Source of the DNA: Sindora glabra
Taxonomy: Eukaryota; Streptophyta; Magnoliopsida; Fabales; Fabaceae
Length of the DNA: 64,000 nt
Assembly (NCBI GenBank): GCA_020226215.1
Contig: CM035235.1
Location: 41,511,352-41,575,351, forward strand
Direction: 5' to 3'
Position 1 is the stretch's first letter, and every line of letters starts with the position of its first letter. A model generated the notes under the pieces. That model did not search any database. It was not told the origin of the DNA and saw nothing but the letters and a program-made list of their open reading frames with translations. Position numbers and translations under genes: made by a program. Shown here in pieces: positions 34,813 through 47,094 of the stretch.

Positions 34813-35483
34813 TGTTAGATTTATGATAGATTTTATGATAAACTTAATGTGGCCTTCATGATCACATGAAAAGACATAGTCTGTATCATAGAATAATTTA
34901 GACATTATTATAAATTAGATTTAGATATTTGGCCAAAGTCATTTATTTAAATTAAATGTATATTAAATATTCATTATGCATGATTAATGTCATGAATTAA
35001 ATATTCATTATGCATGATTAATGTTAGTTATGTTAGTTATCTAAATTAAATATGCATTAAATATTTATTATGCATGTTTAATGTCTTAAATATCCATTAT
35101 GAAAGATTAATGTTATTTATTTAAATTAAATATACATTATACAAAATTAATATGCTCTTAAATGCATTTGATGATTTTGCATATGAAAAGTCTTCTACTT
35201 AATTACTTGAGTTAATTGGATTCATAAATATTAGAGGAAAGTAAAGAGTTAAGATTCTTTGATGGGTTAAGTCATGAAAGCTATAAATAGGGCTCTTGGT
35301 CACTCTCTTCACTCATGAATATAAGTTTGTGTGACTCTTATCATTTCACAAATATTATAGTGTTGTTTAAGTAAGGAAAGAGAAAGCTAAGGTGTTATCT
35401 AATTTTATATCTTGTTTTATTTGTTATAGCTATCAAATTCATTATGGATTCAAGGTATTTCATCTAATTTTCTTACTTCCACA
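34813..35483 (+). repeat. 3' LTR of copia element 1
   Basis: 671 bp, closely matching the 5' LTR with scattered substitutions and one short deletion among the TTAAATATTCATTATGCATG repeats. A polypurine tract (GTGGGAGAA) lies directly before it at 34804-34812. Confidence 0.85.
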
Positions 35484-36604
35484 TTTTATGATTTATAATT
35501 ATAATCATAGCCAAGATCCAAGTAATAAAAATTTTATAGCATGATATTTTTTTTCTTACATGCTAATTAATGATAACCGCATTAATCAGAATTAAAAGAT
35601 GAAAAAATTGAAATCATAATAAAGTTTTATAATCAATTATCTCATCAACTAAATGACTGATCATTTTTAAGTTTCAGTTTTCAACAATAATTATAGGATA
35701 TTTCTTATCATACACCTTATACGAAAAAAAAATTAAGTTATACATGTATAAATAGGTCAAATACTCATTACATAAATAAATTTATTAATTAAAATATTGA
35801 ATCCTAATTGTGCTTAGTACTATCATATGGAAAATATTTGTAATCTTGTATAATACTAAACATTTTAATATGACTATCACTCGCATTTTGACAAGTAGGA
35901 CAACTTACTTTATAAATTTTGGTAGTTTTTCAAGCATGAGGTCAAAACATTTTATTTATTAAAATATAAGTAGAGATAATATTGAAATTTTGATTCTAGC
36001 ACTAAAAATATTTCTCATCACACGGATGACCTGTATCTTAGCTATTTTATTATCGTAGTAACTTTTTACATTAAAAATGGAAATAATCCATAAACACAAT
36101 TAAATTTTCAATTTCAAATGTCATACTTTATCAAATATGAAATTTAATTAAAATTAGAAGTTCAACATTTGGGGGAAAACTGTATGTTAAAAGATAGCCA
36201 TATATAAAATAGAAGGACTATATGTAAAATGAATATATAAGATTAACAAAATAATAAAATAAATCAATAAATAAGAATGAATAATTTAAATAGGCAATTG
36301 GAAGAAGAATATTATTTCATTTTCTCTTTGAAGTAAACAGTTACATTTGGTTTATCATTGGGATGGCAAAAAGGCCCAATTTTGCAATTCTTTCACAAGA
36401 GTTATCCGAATTTGGGGATAGTATAGGTTTTTGTGTTACATGGTAAAGTATTAGATAAGTTTTTACCATATATAAAATATTAGGGATAGGACAATAATGT
36501 CATGTCTTTTTCTTTGGAGTTCTACAATTATAAAATTATTATGTTCACATATGTGTATGTGTATATGTTATATACATATCTATTTTAATAATTTAAACAT
36601 TTAA
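35484..36604. other. AT-rich intergenic stretch
   Basis: No gene or bounded element supported. Confidence 0.45.
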
Positions 36605-37153
36605 AAGATAAAAAAATGTAAAATATCCCACCCACTTTAAGATAGTTGCATTTTATCCTCCCAAACTTTGAAAATTTATAAATCAAACTCTTTAACTATG
36701 TTAAACTTGTAATTAATACCCAATATTCTCTTAATTAACTATTTTATTAAATTATGTAATATTTTCATTAACTTTTTCACCAAGAATCACACTATTATTA
36801 TATTTTATTTTCTTATATAATTTTTTACACATAATTTCATAACTCATTTTTAAATATTTAATTTAAATTATATTTATCTAATTTAATTTCTATTAATTAT
36901 ATAATATAGAAATTATAAGCAAAAAAAAAAAAACTAACGTAATGAACCAACATCAACATACCTATAATATTACGATTCATATTTAAAAGCTTCTTAAAAA
37001 TATACAATTTAATAAAATAGTTAATTAAGTAATATTTAGTGTTAATTGCAAGTTTTATATAGTTAAAAGATTTAATTTATAAGTTTTCAAAGTTTGTAAG
37101 GGTAAATTGCAATCACCCAAAAGTTGGGGGGGTATTTTGTATTTTTCTCTAAA
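36605..37153. mobile_element. MITE with inverted repeats of about 100 bp
   Basis: The left arm (AAAATATCCCACCCAC, then TTGCATTTTATCCTCCCAAA and CTTTGAAAATTTATAAATCA) is matched in reverse complement by the right arm ending near 37153 (AAAATACCCCCCCAAC, TTGCAATTTACCCTTACAAA, CTTTGAAAACTTATAAATTA). The arms stay similar for roughly 100 bp. This style of end (TTGCAATTTACCC) is common in plant MITEs. Target duplication not resolved. Confidence 0.7.
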
Positions 37154-40100
37154 AAAATTGAAAACACATTAAGATTTCATGATATGATAAAGGAAGAAAA
37201 TAATAATATCTTGTTTTATATGTATCAACTTATCTTTTTTTTAAAAAAATTTCAAAGCGTTTAAATTCAATTATGTGGCTACTTTGGATATATTATTATA
37301 ATATTACATTGATTTGTATGATTTGAAATATTTAACTTTATATTTTATATTTTTTTATTTATTTACTAGTGTTTGATATTATTTTTTTTGATAATTATAT
37401 CATTACTATAGAATAGTTTGATATCAGGTGTTCAAAAGATAATATGTCAAAAATGATCAACATGTAAGTAAGCATCCATTGTATATGTAGTTTTAATATT
37501 AATTTTGAAACTATTCATAAAATATAACAATTACATCAATTTTCATTATGAAAAAATTGATGTCATTTAATTTTTTTTATTATCATGGGAAATAATACTA
37601 ACATGTCATTTAATTTCAAACAATTAACATTAAAATTCCATAATCCTATATTGATTTATTTTAATAATAAACATGATAAGCTAATCCCCTACTAAACTGA
37701 ACCTCAATCTATCCCCTGTTATTCTCTCACTTATCCTAAACCCTAATCCAATCCTAATTTCAACAAATTTAAAGAATAAATTAAATAATAAAAAAGGATT
37801 AAAAATAATAAAAGGTTATGTACAATTCCTAATTAGATTTGGTAATCTATCTTGATATCCATTGCTTAATATGTAGGCATACCCTCCTTAGAAAAGTCTC
37901 TTCTTGAATACAATACATGTAGATGCAATAAGTATTCATAAAAAATTAGTGCATGATAATACATATTTTCATATGAATGAATAGAAGATAATATTATAGA
38001 ATATTAAAAAAGATGAATGAGATCAAATTTCTTACTTATAAAAACTTATAATAGTCATATTAGAACAATAGTTAGGCAACAAAATATTATTGATTATGAA
38101 AAAAAAAAAAAAGAAACTAAATTGCAAGATTAAACTCAAAAGCTTAATAACTTCTTACTTTTATTTTTTATATTTTTTTTTAAGAGTGCAAATGGCAATG
38201 GCCTTTGCCTTTTTTATTTTTAACTTGTGCTATATTCAAACTTTCTTATTTCCAATTTGCACTTATGGATGAAGTTTCCATGTTGGTTAAGTAAAAATCA
38301 TTGACATCTATAATATGACAATGTTGTCCTATTAATTTTTTTAAACATTCAAAGAACATATTTCCTTTGCTCCTATAACTTTTTCACTATGTAATATTTA
38401 ATATTGGTTACTAAACAAGAACCAATGTTATAACATATACATCATAACCATTTAGGAACAATCCCAGTACCTTTCCAAATTTATTCTAGAATAGCAAAAT
38501 ACACATTGTATACATTAGACCAAAAATAAATAACAAGTTACACACACACACACACACATATCAAACTAGAATAAAAAAATATATATATATATCACATATA
38601 CATACAGGTAATAATTTTATAAACTAAGTTTAAATTTTGTAAAAAATACTAACATCATTTTTTGGGATCCATCAATAGAGAAAGATTATGAGATAAAAGG
38701 TATAGACCATAATAATAACATTGCCTAGGCTATTAAAAAATATTAGAAATTTCTTAGTGTTACTTCCAAAGACTTGTACTCATACTTTTAACAGTGAGTA
38801 TAATGATTCTATAAAACATTTAGAAGGATTCTTGTTTGAAGTCCATCTAAATGCTTTGTAAAATTTTTGTATTCATGAATAAAGTATGGGTATAATTCTT
38901 TGTAAGAAACTCTAATAGTTCTCTGGACCTTTCAAATAACTTTAGTAATACTAAATACCAAGATCTATACCCTTTAACTAGGAAGTACTCTTTTTTATAG
39001 AAGGAGAACTATTTTGATACATCATTGGTTTATTGGTAAGGAATAATAGTTAGAATGTTAGGTTATTAACTTAAAATTGAATATTATAAATTTGGTCATA
39101 TATACAATTGTGCAATGCCTTAAGATATTAATGTTATACTCAAAAAATGTGCAAAGTGTTGATGACTTGTAATGATAATTGAAATAGACGTAAGATAATA
39201 GTCACCACAAGAAAGTTAATGTTATAAGTTCCTCATAAATGTCATTCATTTTCTTCATTTCCATTTATTAGACTTCTCATAAGTGTTTATTCATTTAGTC
39301 ATTTTCAATTCCATTCATTTAAACATATTCATAAATGCCATTCATTTAAAGATCTTCAATTTTAGTGAAAGTGCCATTATATTAGACATCAATCAATTCC
39401 AAAATTAACATTTTTTATTTTTCAGTTCCTTAATAGAAAGAGCTTTTGATGATCTTCATATTTTTATTATGTAAACAATTGATGATAGTAAGCATCTTTA
39501 TCTAACACCTTAACATTAAGGACTTTTTTTTCATATAAACTTTCACATTATATTTGAGTAAAAATTATGAATATGAAATGAATGTTATTTTTGAACCAAT
39601 TTAACATAGGAAAGTTATATTTGTTTTGATATATTTTCTCTTTATTAATCTAATTAATTCAAATGCTGATTATAGAATTTTAATATAAAAGTAATCTATT
39701 AATAAGCAAAAAGAAACAATTTTACAAATTTATACAATTTTAATTGTCATTACTCTGTTCATAATGAAAATATAAACAAATGAGTAAAAAGAAACAATAT
39801 CTCTACAAATTTATACAAAATAACTACATTAAATTATTGATAAATAAAATTTACATGTTTACATGAATACACAAAAATAATGAAAAAATCACTATGTATT
39901 AAAATTTTCATCTTTAATGCAAACTATAACATTGTTGCTCAAATTTCTTTAGTTTATATACTTTAGGGATACAAAAGTGAAGTAAGAATATAGAAGAACT
40001 ATATATTAAATTATCATTTATCAACTCTTTCATTCCACTTTTACTCCATGAGAAATAAGAAAGTACATAGCAATGAGAGAATTGAAGGTTAAGGTTTTCC

Positions 40101-40478
40101 CATTATATTAAATTATCATTTCTCAACTCTTCCATTTCACTCTTACTTTATGAAAAATTGGAAAGTATACAATGGAACCAAAGGTACAAGGTTCTCCTAT
40201 TGTACACTTTTTGATGAAAATAGAGTAAGATAATAATAGAATATACTATATATTGAAATCATTATACTTGAATGCAAGTCCTAGTCTATTGCTTATTTTT
40301 TCCTCCACCTTAATCATAGGAGTATATTGGATATTGTAAGTGATAAAAGTGATTGATTGTTAGATAGATATCAAGAAAATAATGGAAAGTAAGATTATCA
40401 TAAGCATTTTATATATAAATAGAGAGTTAGAAAGAAAATTTATAAGAAAATAATAGAGATAAGTTCTTGAATAAAATA
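37154..40478. other. AT-rich intergenic stretch with microsatellites
   Basis: No gene supported. A (CA)n run lies at about 38541-38558, with (AT)n next to it at about 38579-38591. An A run occurs at 38099-38113. Probably transposon-derived. Confidence 0.4.
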
Positions 40479-40780
40479 GATGTTCTATGCATCTATTGTT
40501 TGCCCATTTCGACTTTTAAAATACTTTTTAGACATTAATCTTTTTAAATAAAATTGATGTCCTATATATTTGTGGATTTCTAATATGACTTTTGAAATAC
40601 CTTTTAGACAATAGTTATTAACTAAAATTGATGTCCAATGCATTTGTGATTTTCAATATGACTTTTGAAATTCCTTTTTGATGATGATTATAAACTAAAT
40701 CCAACATTCTATGCATTTGTTATTTCTGATGTGACTTTTAGAATACATTTTTAGATAACAGTTAAGTAAAAATTTAACGT
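40479..40780. repeat. Tandem repeat, about 75 bp x 4
   Basis: GATGT(C/T)C(T/A)AT(G/A)(C/T)AT starts near 40479, 40556 and 40630, with a variant (ACATTCTATGCAT) near 40706. Each is followed by TTTGT, TATGACTTTTGAAATACC and a TTAGA(C/T)A block. Spacing is 74-77 bp and the copies are degenerate. Confidence 0.7.
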
Positions 40781-41100
40781 ACTAAGTTTTCTTGTGAAGA
40801 GTTAGATGTCAATTATTTTATAACTGATGCTATAAATCTTTTGCTATCAAGATGGATGTTAATCATATTAATGTCCATCATTAGTAAGTTTTTATATAAT
40901 TTTAAAAGTGCCACTGTCTCAAAATAAACATTAGTGCTAATGTAAATCAATGTCTATCAATGACGTGAATTAACATTTTAATAGTATTATGTGTGAATTT
41001 GTGGCCACTAATTTCAAGATATGCATTTTTCTTAGTTTCTTTTATTTTTTTATCATTCCCTAAACACTAGTATGGAAATACAATTACATGTCACCTAATA

Positions 41101-41768
41101 CACTACAAAAAAAAGGAAAACTAAATATATATTAGAGTGGTCACATTTTGGAAAATATGAAGAAAATTTAAATGTTGGTATGTAAAAAACTAATGTATTT
41201 TTTTATTATAAGATTTTAGACATCTATTCCTAAAATTATCGATGTTTAAAATTATGGGAGTGATAATATTTTTGAAAATATGAAGAAAATTTAAAAATTC
41301 TTTTTTTAAAAAAAATGATGTGTTTTTCTTCTCATGAGATTTTAGAAATTAATTCCTAAAATAATCAATATTTAAAGTCATGGTATTGGTGACATTTTTG
41401 AAAATATGAAGAAACTTTATACATTGATTCTAAAAAAATAAAAAATTAACATGCTTTCTTGCTATGAAACTTTAGTCATTTGTTCACAACAAAATTGACA
41501 TCTAAAATCATAGGTGTAATGACATCATTAAATACATGAAAAAATTTTAAACATTGGTTCCTAAAGAAAAAGACATTGTATTTTCTTCGTGTGAAACTTT
41601 AAATCTCAAGTTCCTAAAATAATTAATGTCTAAAGTTAAGATAACAATTTTGAAAATATAAGGAAACTTTAGATATTAGTTCTCTGAAAAAAAATCATAT
41701 CTTTTTTCTCCCATGAGATTTTAAATTTCAATTCACAAAATAATGGACATCTAAAGTTATGAAACTAG
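41101..41768 (+). mobile_element. CACTA-like end with subterminal array, about 125 bp x 5
   Basis: CACTACAAAAAAAAGG at 41101 is a CACTA-type terminus. Five degenerate direct repeats follow from about 41141, 41262, 41391, 41521 and 41642. Each starts (GTGACAT)TTTTGAAAATATGAAG, includes GAGATTTTA and ATTCCTAAAAT, and ends near AT(G/T)T(C/T)TAAAGTTATG. Subterminal repeats next to a CACTA end fit the class. The matching right end was not found. Confidence 0.5.
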
Positions 41769-42474
41769 GGGCCTTTTTAGCCCATAATAAAGCAAATCAT
41801 ATTTTTATTCCTCATCATTACTTTTACACTCTCCTTTTTATTTATTTTCTAAGCTTAATCTTGATCTTCATCTAGCTTTGTTTGTAAAACTTTAAATCTC
41901 ACTTTATCTTTCACTGTATATTAGTGAGCTATCGATATTACTTCAACTAACAGTGTGTACAAAGTATTTGATTAGTTTTAGGGCATTAGTTCAAAACATA
42001 AGAATTGCCTTTCTTGCTTTTATTTGTTAGATTGTTATATTTTTTATTTTTACGTAGAATTTTTTTAAAATTTTTTATTTGTGTTTCATTTATATAACTT
42101 TTGAGGTGGTATTTAAGTTTTAGATTTCTATTATATTTTTTATGAAATGTTGCAATAAAACTCAAAGTTGCACTACTAGAGAATAAATGATTGAAGTCAA
42201 TTGATAGATGTTGGTTACCATCATCATCATCTATTTTAATATGGTAATATTTTTGAAATTATATAAAACCCTCAAATAGTAAACAAAAATAATGGTTCAC
42301 ATCTATTTGATTGTGATATGTTTTAAATTAAGTAGGTTAGTTACTAGGGTAATTTTTTTTAAAATAACATCTAATGCTTTCACACATAAAAAAGTCAAAC
42401 TTAAAATATTGATTTTCATAATAACCATCATGCAAAAAGGCATTTGAATCATCAAGTTAGGAAAGATAAAAATT

Positions 42475-43990
42475 TTACACATTAATTTTAAACTTAATCA
42501 ATGTCTAGAGGTATGACAACCACTTACTAACTTTGAAAGTGTGATGTATAGGACATCAGTCATGCATTAATAACCAACATACATTTTCTTATAATACATA
42601 TATATTTTACTGAAGTTCTTATTTTATATTTAGGTGAAATTTGAGCATAATTGACTCATTCTTGAAGATTCTTCAAATTGATTAGAAGCACCCTATCTAT
42701 GATGCCTAATTAGAATCCATTGGAGTCCCTTTGGATGGGATGCATCCTATCAATTTGAAGAATTTCTAAGTTAGGAACAAGGATAGAACACAAGGATGAG
42801 AATGATTAGGAGATTACCTAATTCCAACTAAGAGAAATAGAACTTTCTTCAACATATGAGAATTTACAACAAGGATAAGGATTTCAATACAATTAGGATA
42901 TAAATTTAGTTACCTAGTGATTTTTTTGGTAGATGTGTGGTGATGATTTATTGTAGTTTTTATGCATGTTGTTTTATGGAATTCATATACATGTAATGAT
43001 TTGGAAAAAAATAAAATATTAAAATAAATTTGTAGAATTGTTTGTTCTTTTGTCATCTGATTGTACCAAATAGAAGACATCAAAACACAAATAACTTTTT
43101 GTATAAATTCATAATTTGATTCTAGATAACGTAAATGATATAAAAATGTTAAAATAATAGGACATTTGTTGTTACTAAAATTGACATTTAAAAATAGTCC
43201 AAACATCCATCTCTAGGTGAAAAGATGCAAGCTTTAACACATTAATTTAGGATTAATTGATACATATCAATTTAGGATTAGTTGACATCTAACTTTATGG
43301 CATTGAATGATGTTTCAAAAAATCATACAAATTTAAGATATCAATTATTTAAATAACTATCATCTAGAAGGCATTTCAAAAGTCTCTATGAGAAAATGTT
43401 AAATGTTTATGCATTAGTTTGGACTTAATCTATATCTAAAGGTATGGCAATTGTAGATTCCTTTGAAAATTAAGCACATATAAGATGTCAATTTTATGTT
43501 CATAATTGACAACTATAAGTTTTCTACACTACTTATAAATTTCATATTCACTTCACTACTATAAAATTATCTTTTAACATTGGTATATCGGCATCAGTTA
43601 TAGTGAAAACCAATCTATATAAAATTATGATGGCATTTTTGAAAATAAGTACAACATATCCATGTCTATTAAAATAATTACCTTAAGTTATAAAGCCATA
43701 ATGTCTAATAGGAAGAAGAAGAGTTCATTCTATGAAAATCTAAAATGATAATTATTATTTAAAATTGATGTATTTTCTATCTTTCGAATTGGTTTAGACT
43801 TAACCAACATCCAAAGTTATGTGAATTGTCACTTGCTTTGAAAAGTATGATATATAAGATATTAGGACTTTTGTTAGTAATCGAAGTCTATTATTACTCT
43901 TAGTACAAATGAATTTTACTCACACTCATTTTTTATGTTTATGTTGAATTTGAACACTAACTCACTCATTATTTTGGAAATGCTTTGATT
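42475..43990. repeat. Dispersed repeats of a TCTAAAGGTATGGCAAT motif
   Basis: Blocks starting ACTTAAT-(C/A)AT--CTA(A/G)AGGTATG occur near 42485, 43430 and 43797. The first and third stay alignable for about 200 bp, including a GAATTT(T/G)A(C/G)-ACTCA block, and are about 1.3 kb apart. Another CACTA-like start (CACTACTATAAAATT) lies at 43554 with TAACATTGG and CGGCATC after it, again CACTA-like. This suggests nested, decayed DNA transposons. Confidence 0.4.
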
Positions 43991-44394
43991 TTTGTGGAAA
44001 CATCCCATCGATGTCTCCTACTTTCAAATAGCACGAGGTATTACAATCTTGGATAGGATGCTTAAGAAAATTTGAAGAACTTCTAAATAGTTATCATCTT
44101 TAATCTTAACTATATCAATATCAATGTATAGAATTGTTTCAAAGCTTCGAAGATTTCACTATGTAAAATTGTATTTACAGCATATTGGATCCAAAAAAAT
44201 AATAAATAAGAAAACTATGTTAATTATTTAATAAAACTTGACGTAGATATCAAACACAAACTTATTTCTTCTTTACCACATTAGTTTTTAAATACTTGTC
44301 ATGTAAGGGGATACCCAATGTGATGGTAGAATTAATATTTGTACAATTAAACATTGTTCATATATGAAATCAATGTCTAAAGGAATATCGATAG

Positions 44395-44800
44395 CCAATT
44401 AATTTTTTTTATTTACAATATTATTGGAAACTATAAAGAATTGTTGTATTTTAAATGTCAATTGTAAATATAAACTAATACCTATTTGTTATTGATAGCT
44501 AATTAATATTTATATTTATAATTTTATTAAAAATTATAAAGAATATTTGTATTTTAAACATCGATGATATGTATAATTTGAAGCCCAAAAGTCATCTACA
44601 GCCAATTAATGGTTCTATTTATGATATTATTAGAAATTGTAAAGAATATCTGTATCTTACACATTGCTTGCATGTACAAATTGACTTCTAAATGTTATCT
44701 TTAGTAATTAATATTTGTATTTATGATATTATTGGAAATACAAATGAATTAGTACATTGGTTTAAATTATTAGCTGATGTGTAAAATTATGTTGATAGCC
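44395..44800. repeat. Tandem repeat, about 103 bp x 4
   Basis: Copies start near 44395, 44499, 44601 and 44703. Each opens (GCC)AATTAAT followed by TATTTATGATATTATTGGAAA, then (T)ATAAAGAAT-TTGTAT-TTA-ACAT. The copies are degenerate. They may be subterminal repeats of the same transposon group as the arrays at 40.5 and 41.1 kb. Confidence 0.65.
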
Positions 44801-45291
44801 AACTCATTCAAACAGCATTATTGCATGCACACATTTTTGGGAGACCATAAATACTTGTAATGTCTATTGTTAAAATAATTAATGTGTAAAAGAAGTTTAA
44901 GTAATATAGTTTTAACTACCAAACCTTTGTTGGTTGTAATTTAATAGCCAATATCAAATATTCTATAGATTTGTCTATGAATTTTGCTTGTGGTCTTCAT
45001 TTCAAATAATTTTAATAACACCTTTGCCTTCGTTATCTGAATCTAGAATTTGAGTTGAATTTAGAGACAACTCTTCTTCTATATCAAGAAACACATTTGG
45101 AGATATTTCAAATTTTGTTAAAGGATTTGCTTCCTCTAGTATCTTTGATTTCGTAGTGTGAAAAATCCATAAGTCATGCTACGAAGTCTATGGTATTAGA
45201 GGAGCTCGGATATCAGAGGAGGTACCTCATCCAAATCCGCATACAACTAACATCTTCATATACCACACCCTAAAAGTGCTGAAAAAAAAAT

Positions 45292-45543
45292 CTAATAGAG
45301 AAATCCATCTAAGCCTGTTACTATATCTTGATAACATTGAAATACTGCTTCTTTGACATCCTCTTTCGTGAACTGTCGCATGAGTATGCTCTTACGAACT
45401 TCTGAGATTTTAGGTACTTCCACATTGATCTCCAGAAGATTAGGCATATGTTGAAAGTGTTCACCACTGTAAATGTTTTGAAAAAGTGTCATTTGCAATA
45501 TTATTAATCTAATCCAGATCTTGCCCCCAATCGCCAAGCCCAT
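45292..45543 (-). pseudogene. LINE (L1-type) ORF2 fragment
   Basis: On the minus strand: IWIRLIILQMTLFQNIYSGE, then VPKISEVRKSILMRQFT and KEDVKEAVFQCYQDIVTGLD followed by GFLY. The last part matches the plant non-LTR reverse transcriptase pattern FT-EEV--A-FQM-P-KAPGPDGF, where KAPG has become IVTG. It precedes the catalytic palm, which is not present. A truncated LINE relic. Confidence 0.7.
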
Positions 45544-45759
45544 CCTGTATTTTTAAAATTCAACCCTGTTCACCAAGGCATGAACGTAGGCGGTGTTTCT
45601 TTGTTGTTCAATTACTTGAACTTTTAAAGAAACAACCTGGCCACATGAGAAAGAAATTTAGTTGGCAATTTGGTGGGAAAAGTGCGCCTGGTGATAAAAG
45701 AATTAAAGTTACGATTAGCAAAATTAAAATACATGCCACTCATCCAAAAATTTGCAAAT

Positions 45760-47090
45760 TTATCATCACATTTTTTCCCTTATAATTAAGTTATAGAGTC
45801 GATTTTTGCTTGTAAGTTTTATATCACTAACATTTTGAGGATTCTTGGACTTAAATTTGATGTATAAATTAATTTTATATTATTATTTACTCATATATTA
45901 CATCGTTAAAATTTTTTTTACTATCAATAAAAATTCTTAATTATTATTAATTTTTTAGTAACATATTATTTTATTATTCACTAATTTAAACTTTTTTGTA
46001 TAGTTTAGAGAAATTGGACCAAACCAACTAATCAAATGGTGAACCGGCCAACAAATTAATCTAATTAAAATTTTTAAATAAAAAATATATATGGACTGGT
46101 AGAACTAAATCGACCAAAATTGATGGATCAAGCCAGTTTTTTCATATTGTTTAAATTATCTTTCTCAATTTTACAACAAGCGTAACATCTTTATAACTTT
46201 ATTTCAATTATATTTGTATTATTATTTTAATTATTTATAACATAAATTATTCTTATATCAATTGTATTTTATTATTTTAAATATGTATTATTAGTGTGTA
46301 TATATATAATTTATATTTTTAAAATTAAAATTAATTCAACCAATGAACTAGTAGTTGAATCAATAAACCAATATTTCATTTGATTTAATAACTGATTCAG
46401 TTTTAAAAATTACACTTTTTCATTTAGAATTCTTAAACATAATTGACATTTGTTAATTTATGTCGTTCATGACTTAGCAATGAAAAGAATTCGTTGGGAA
46501 GATAATTTCTTAAAAGAGATTTCTAGGCAACGCATGGGATCAAATTCACTCTTAAAAAGAAAATATATGATTAAAAGCATGCTCATGTTCTCTCAACATT
46601 TCTGTGATAGATTAGAATTTTATTTTTACCGCCATGTCGTGATCATGCAGCAACCGGAAACACAAGCAAATATTGTAACATTGAAAAATTATAAATAAAA
46701 ATTCCCAAATTACTAATACGACACATAGAATGTAATATCAGAAAAATAGAACTAATTATTTCAGAATGGAATAATAATGAGCTGACTTTACAATTGCAGA
46801 AAACAACAAAAACAAATTCAAAAATGCCTCTAAATGGTTCATTTAAATGTTTGATTTGAGATTCTTGGTTTTCTTTCAGCAGAAAAGTAACCAACTATTC
46901 CTGCGAAATTACGAAGGATAAATTAAAAAAAAAAACATAAACTACATTAAATATTGAGATTATTTCTTATAATTCAGACGATAATGAATAGAACTTTTAT
47001 GTGCAAAAGAAAGAGTTCAAAATGGATAAGCTGCACCACCAGGCATACATAGCACTCATCACTGAATAAATAAGCTCTGGTTCTTAAACT
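45760..47090. other. AT-rich intergenic stretch
   Basis: Separates the LINE relic from F-box B. An open frame at 46450-46698 (+) has no recognisable domain and I do not count it as a gene. Confidence 0.4.
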
Positions 47091-47094
47091 TAAT

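Larger units (their letters stand above)
31464..35483 (+). mobile_element. Internally deleted Ty1/copia retrotransposon
   Basis: Two long direct repeats (31464-32144 and 34813-35483) bound a 2.67-kb interior with gag, a protease start, the C-terminal part of reverse transcriptase and RNase H, in that order on the plus strand. Integrase and the N-terminal part of reverse transcriptase are missing. A polypurine tract AAGTGGGAGAA abuts the 3' LTR. A primer-binding site cannot be recognised after the 5' LTR (expected TGGTATCAG; only a weak TGTTAAG match). The flanking 5-mers TGCTA and TTTTA do not match well, so no clean target duplication. The element is dead, with many stops. Confidence 0.85.

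Noticed and set aside
31459..35488. Target duplication for copia element 1 (TGCTA/TTTTA)
   Set aside because: Only three of five bases match, so it is not claimed.
42910..43206. 98-codon minus-strand frame
   Set aside because: Lies within the transposon repeat zone and has AT-driven composition (N, I, F, Y). No recognised family.
41101..45158. Pairing CACTA at 41101 with TAGTG at 45154 as one transposon
   Set aside because: The flanking 3-mers (ATA and TGA) do not match and the inner terminal sequences are not complementary.
46450..46698. 82-codon frame with charged residues
   Set aside because: No domain, no exon context and no homologue recognised. Possible by chance in this composition.
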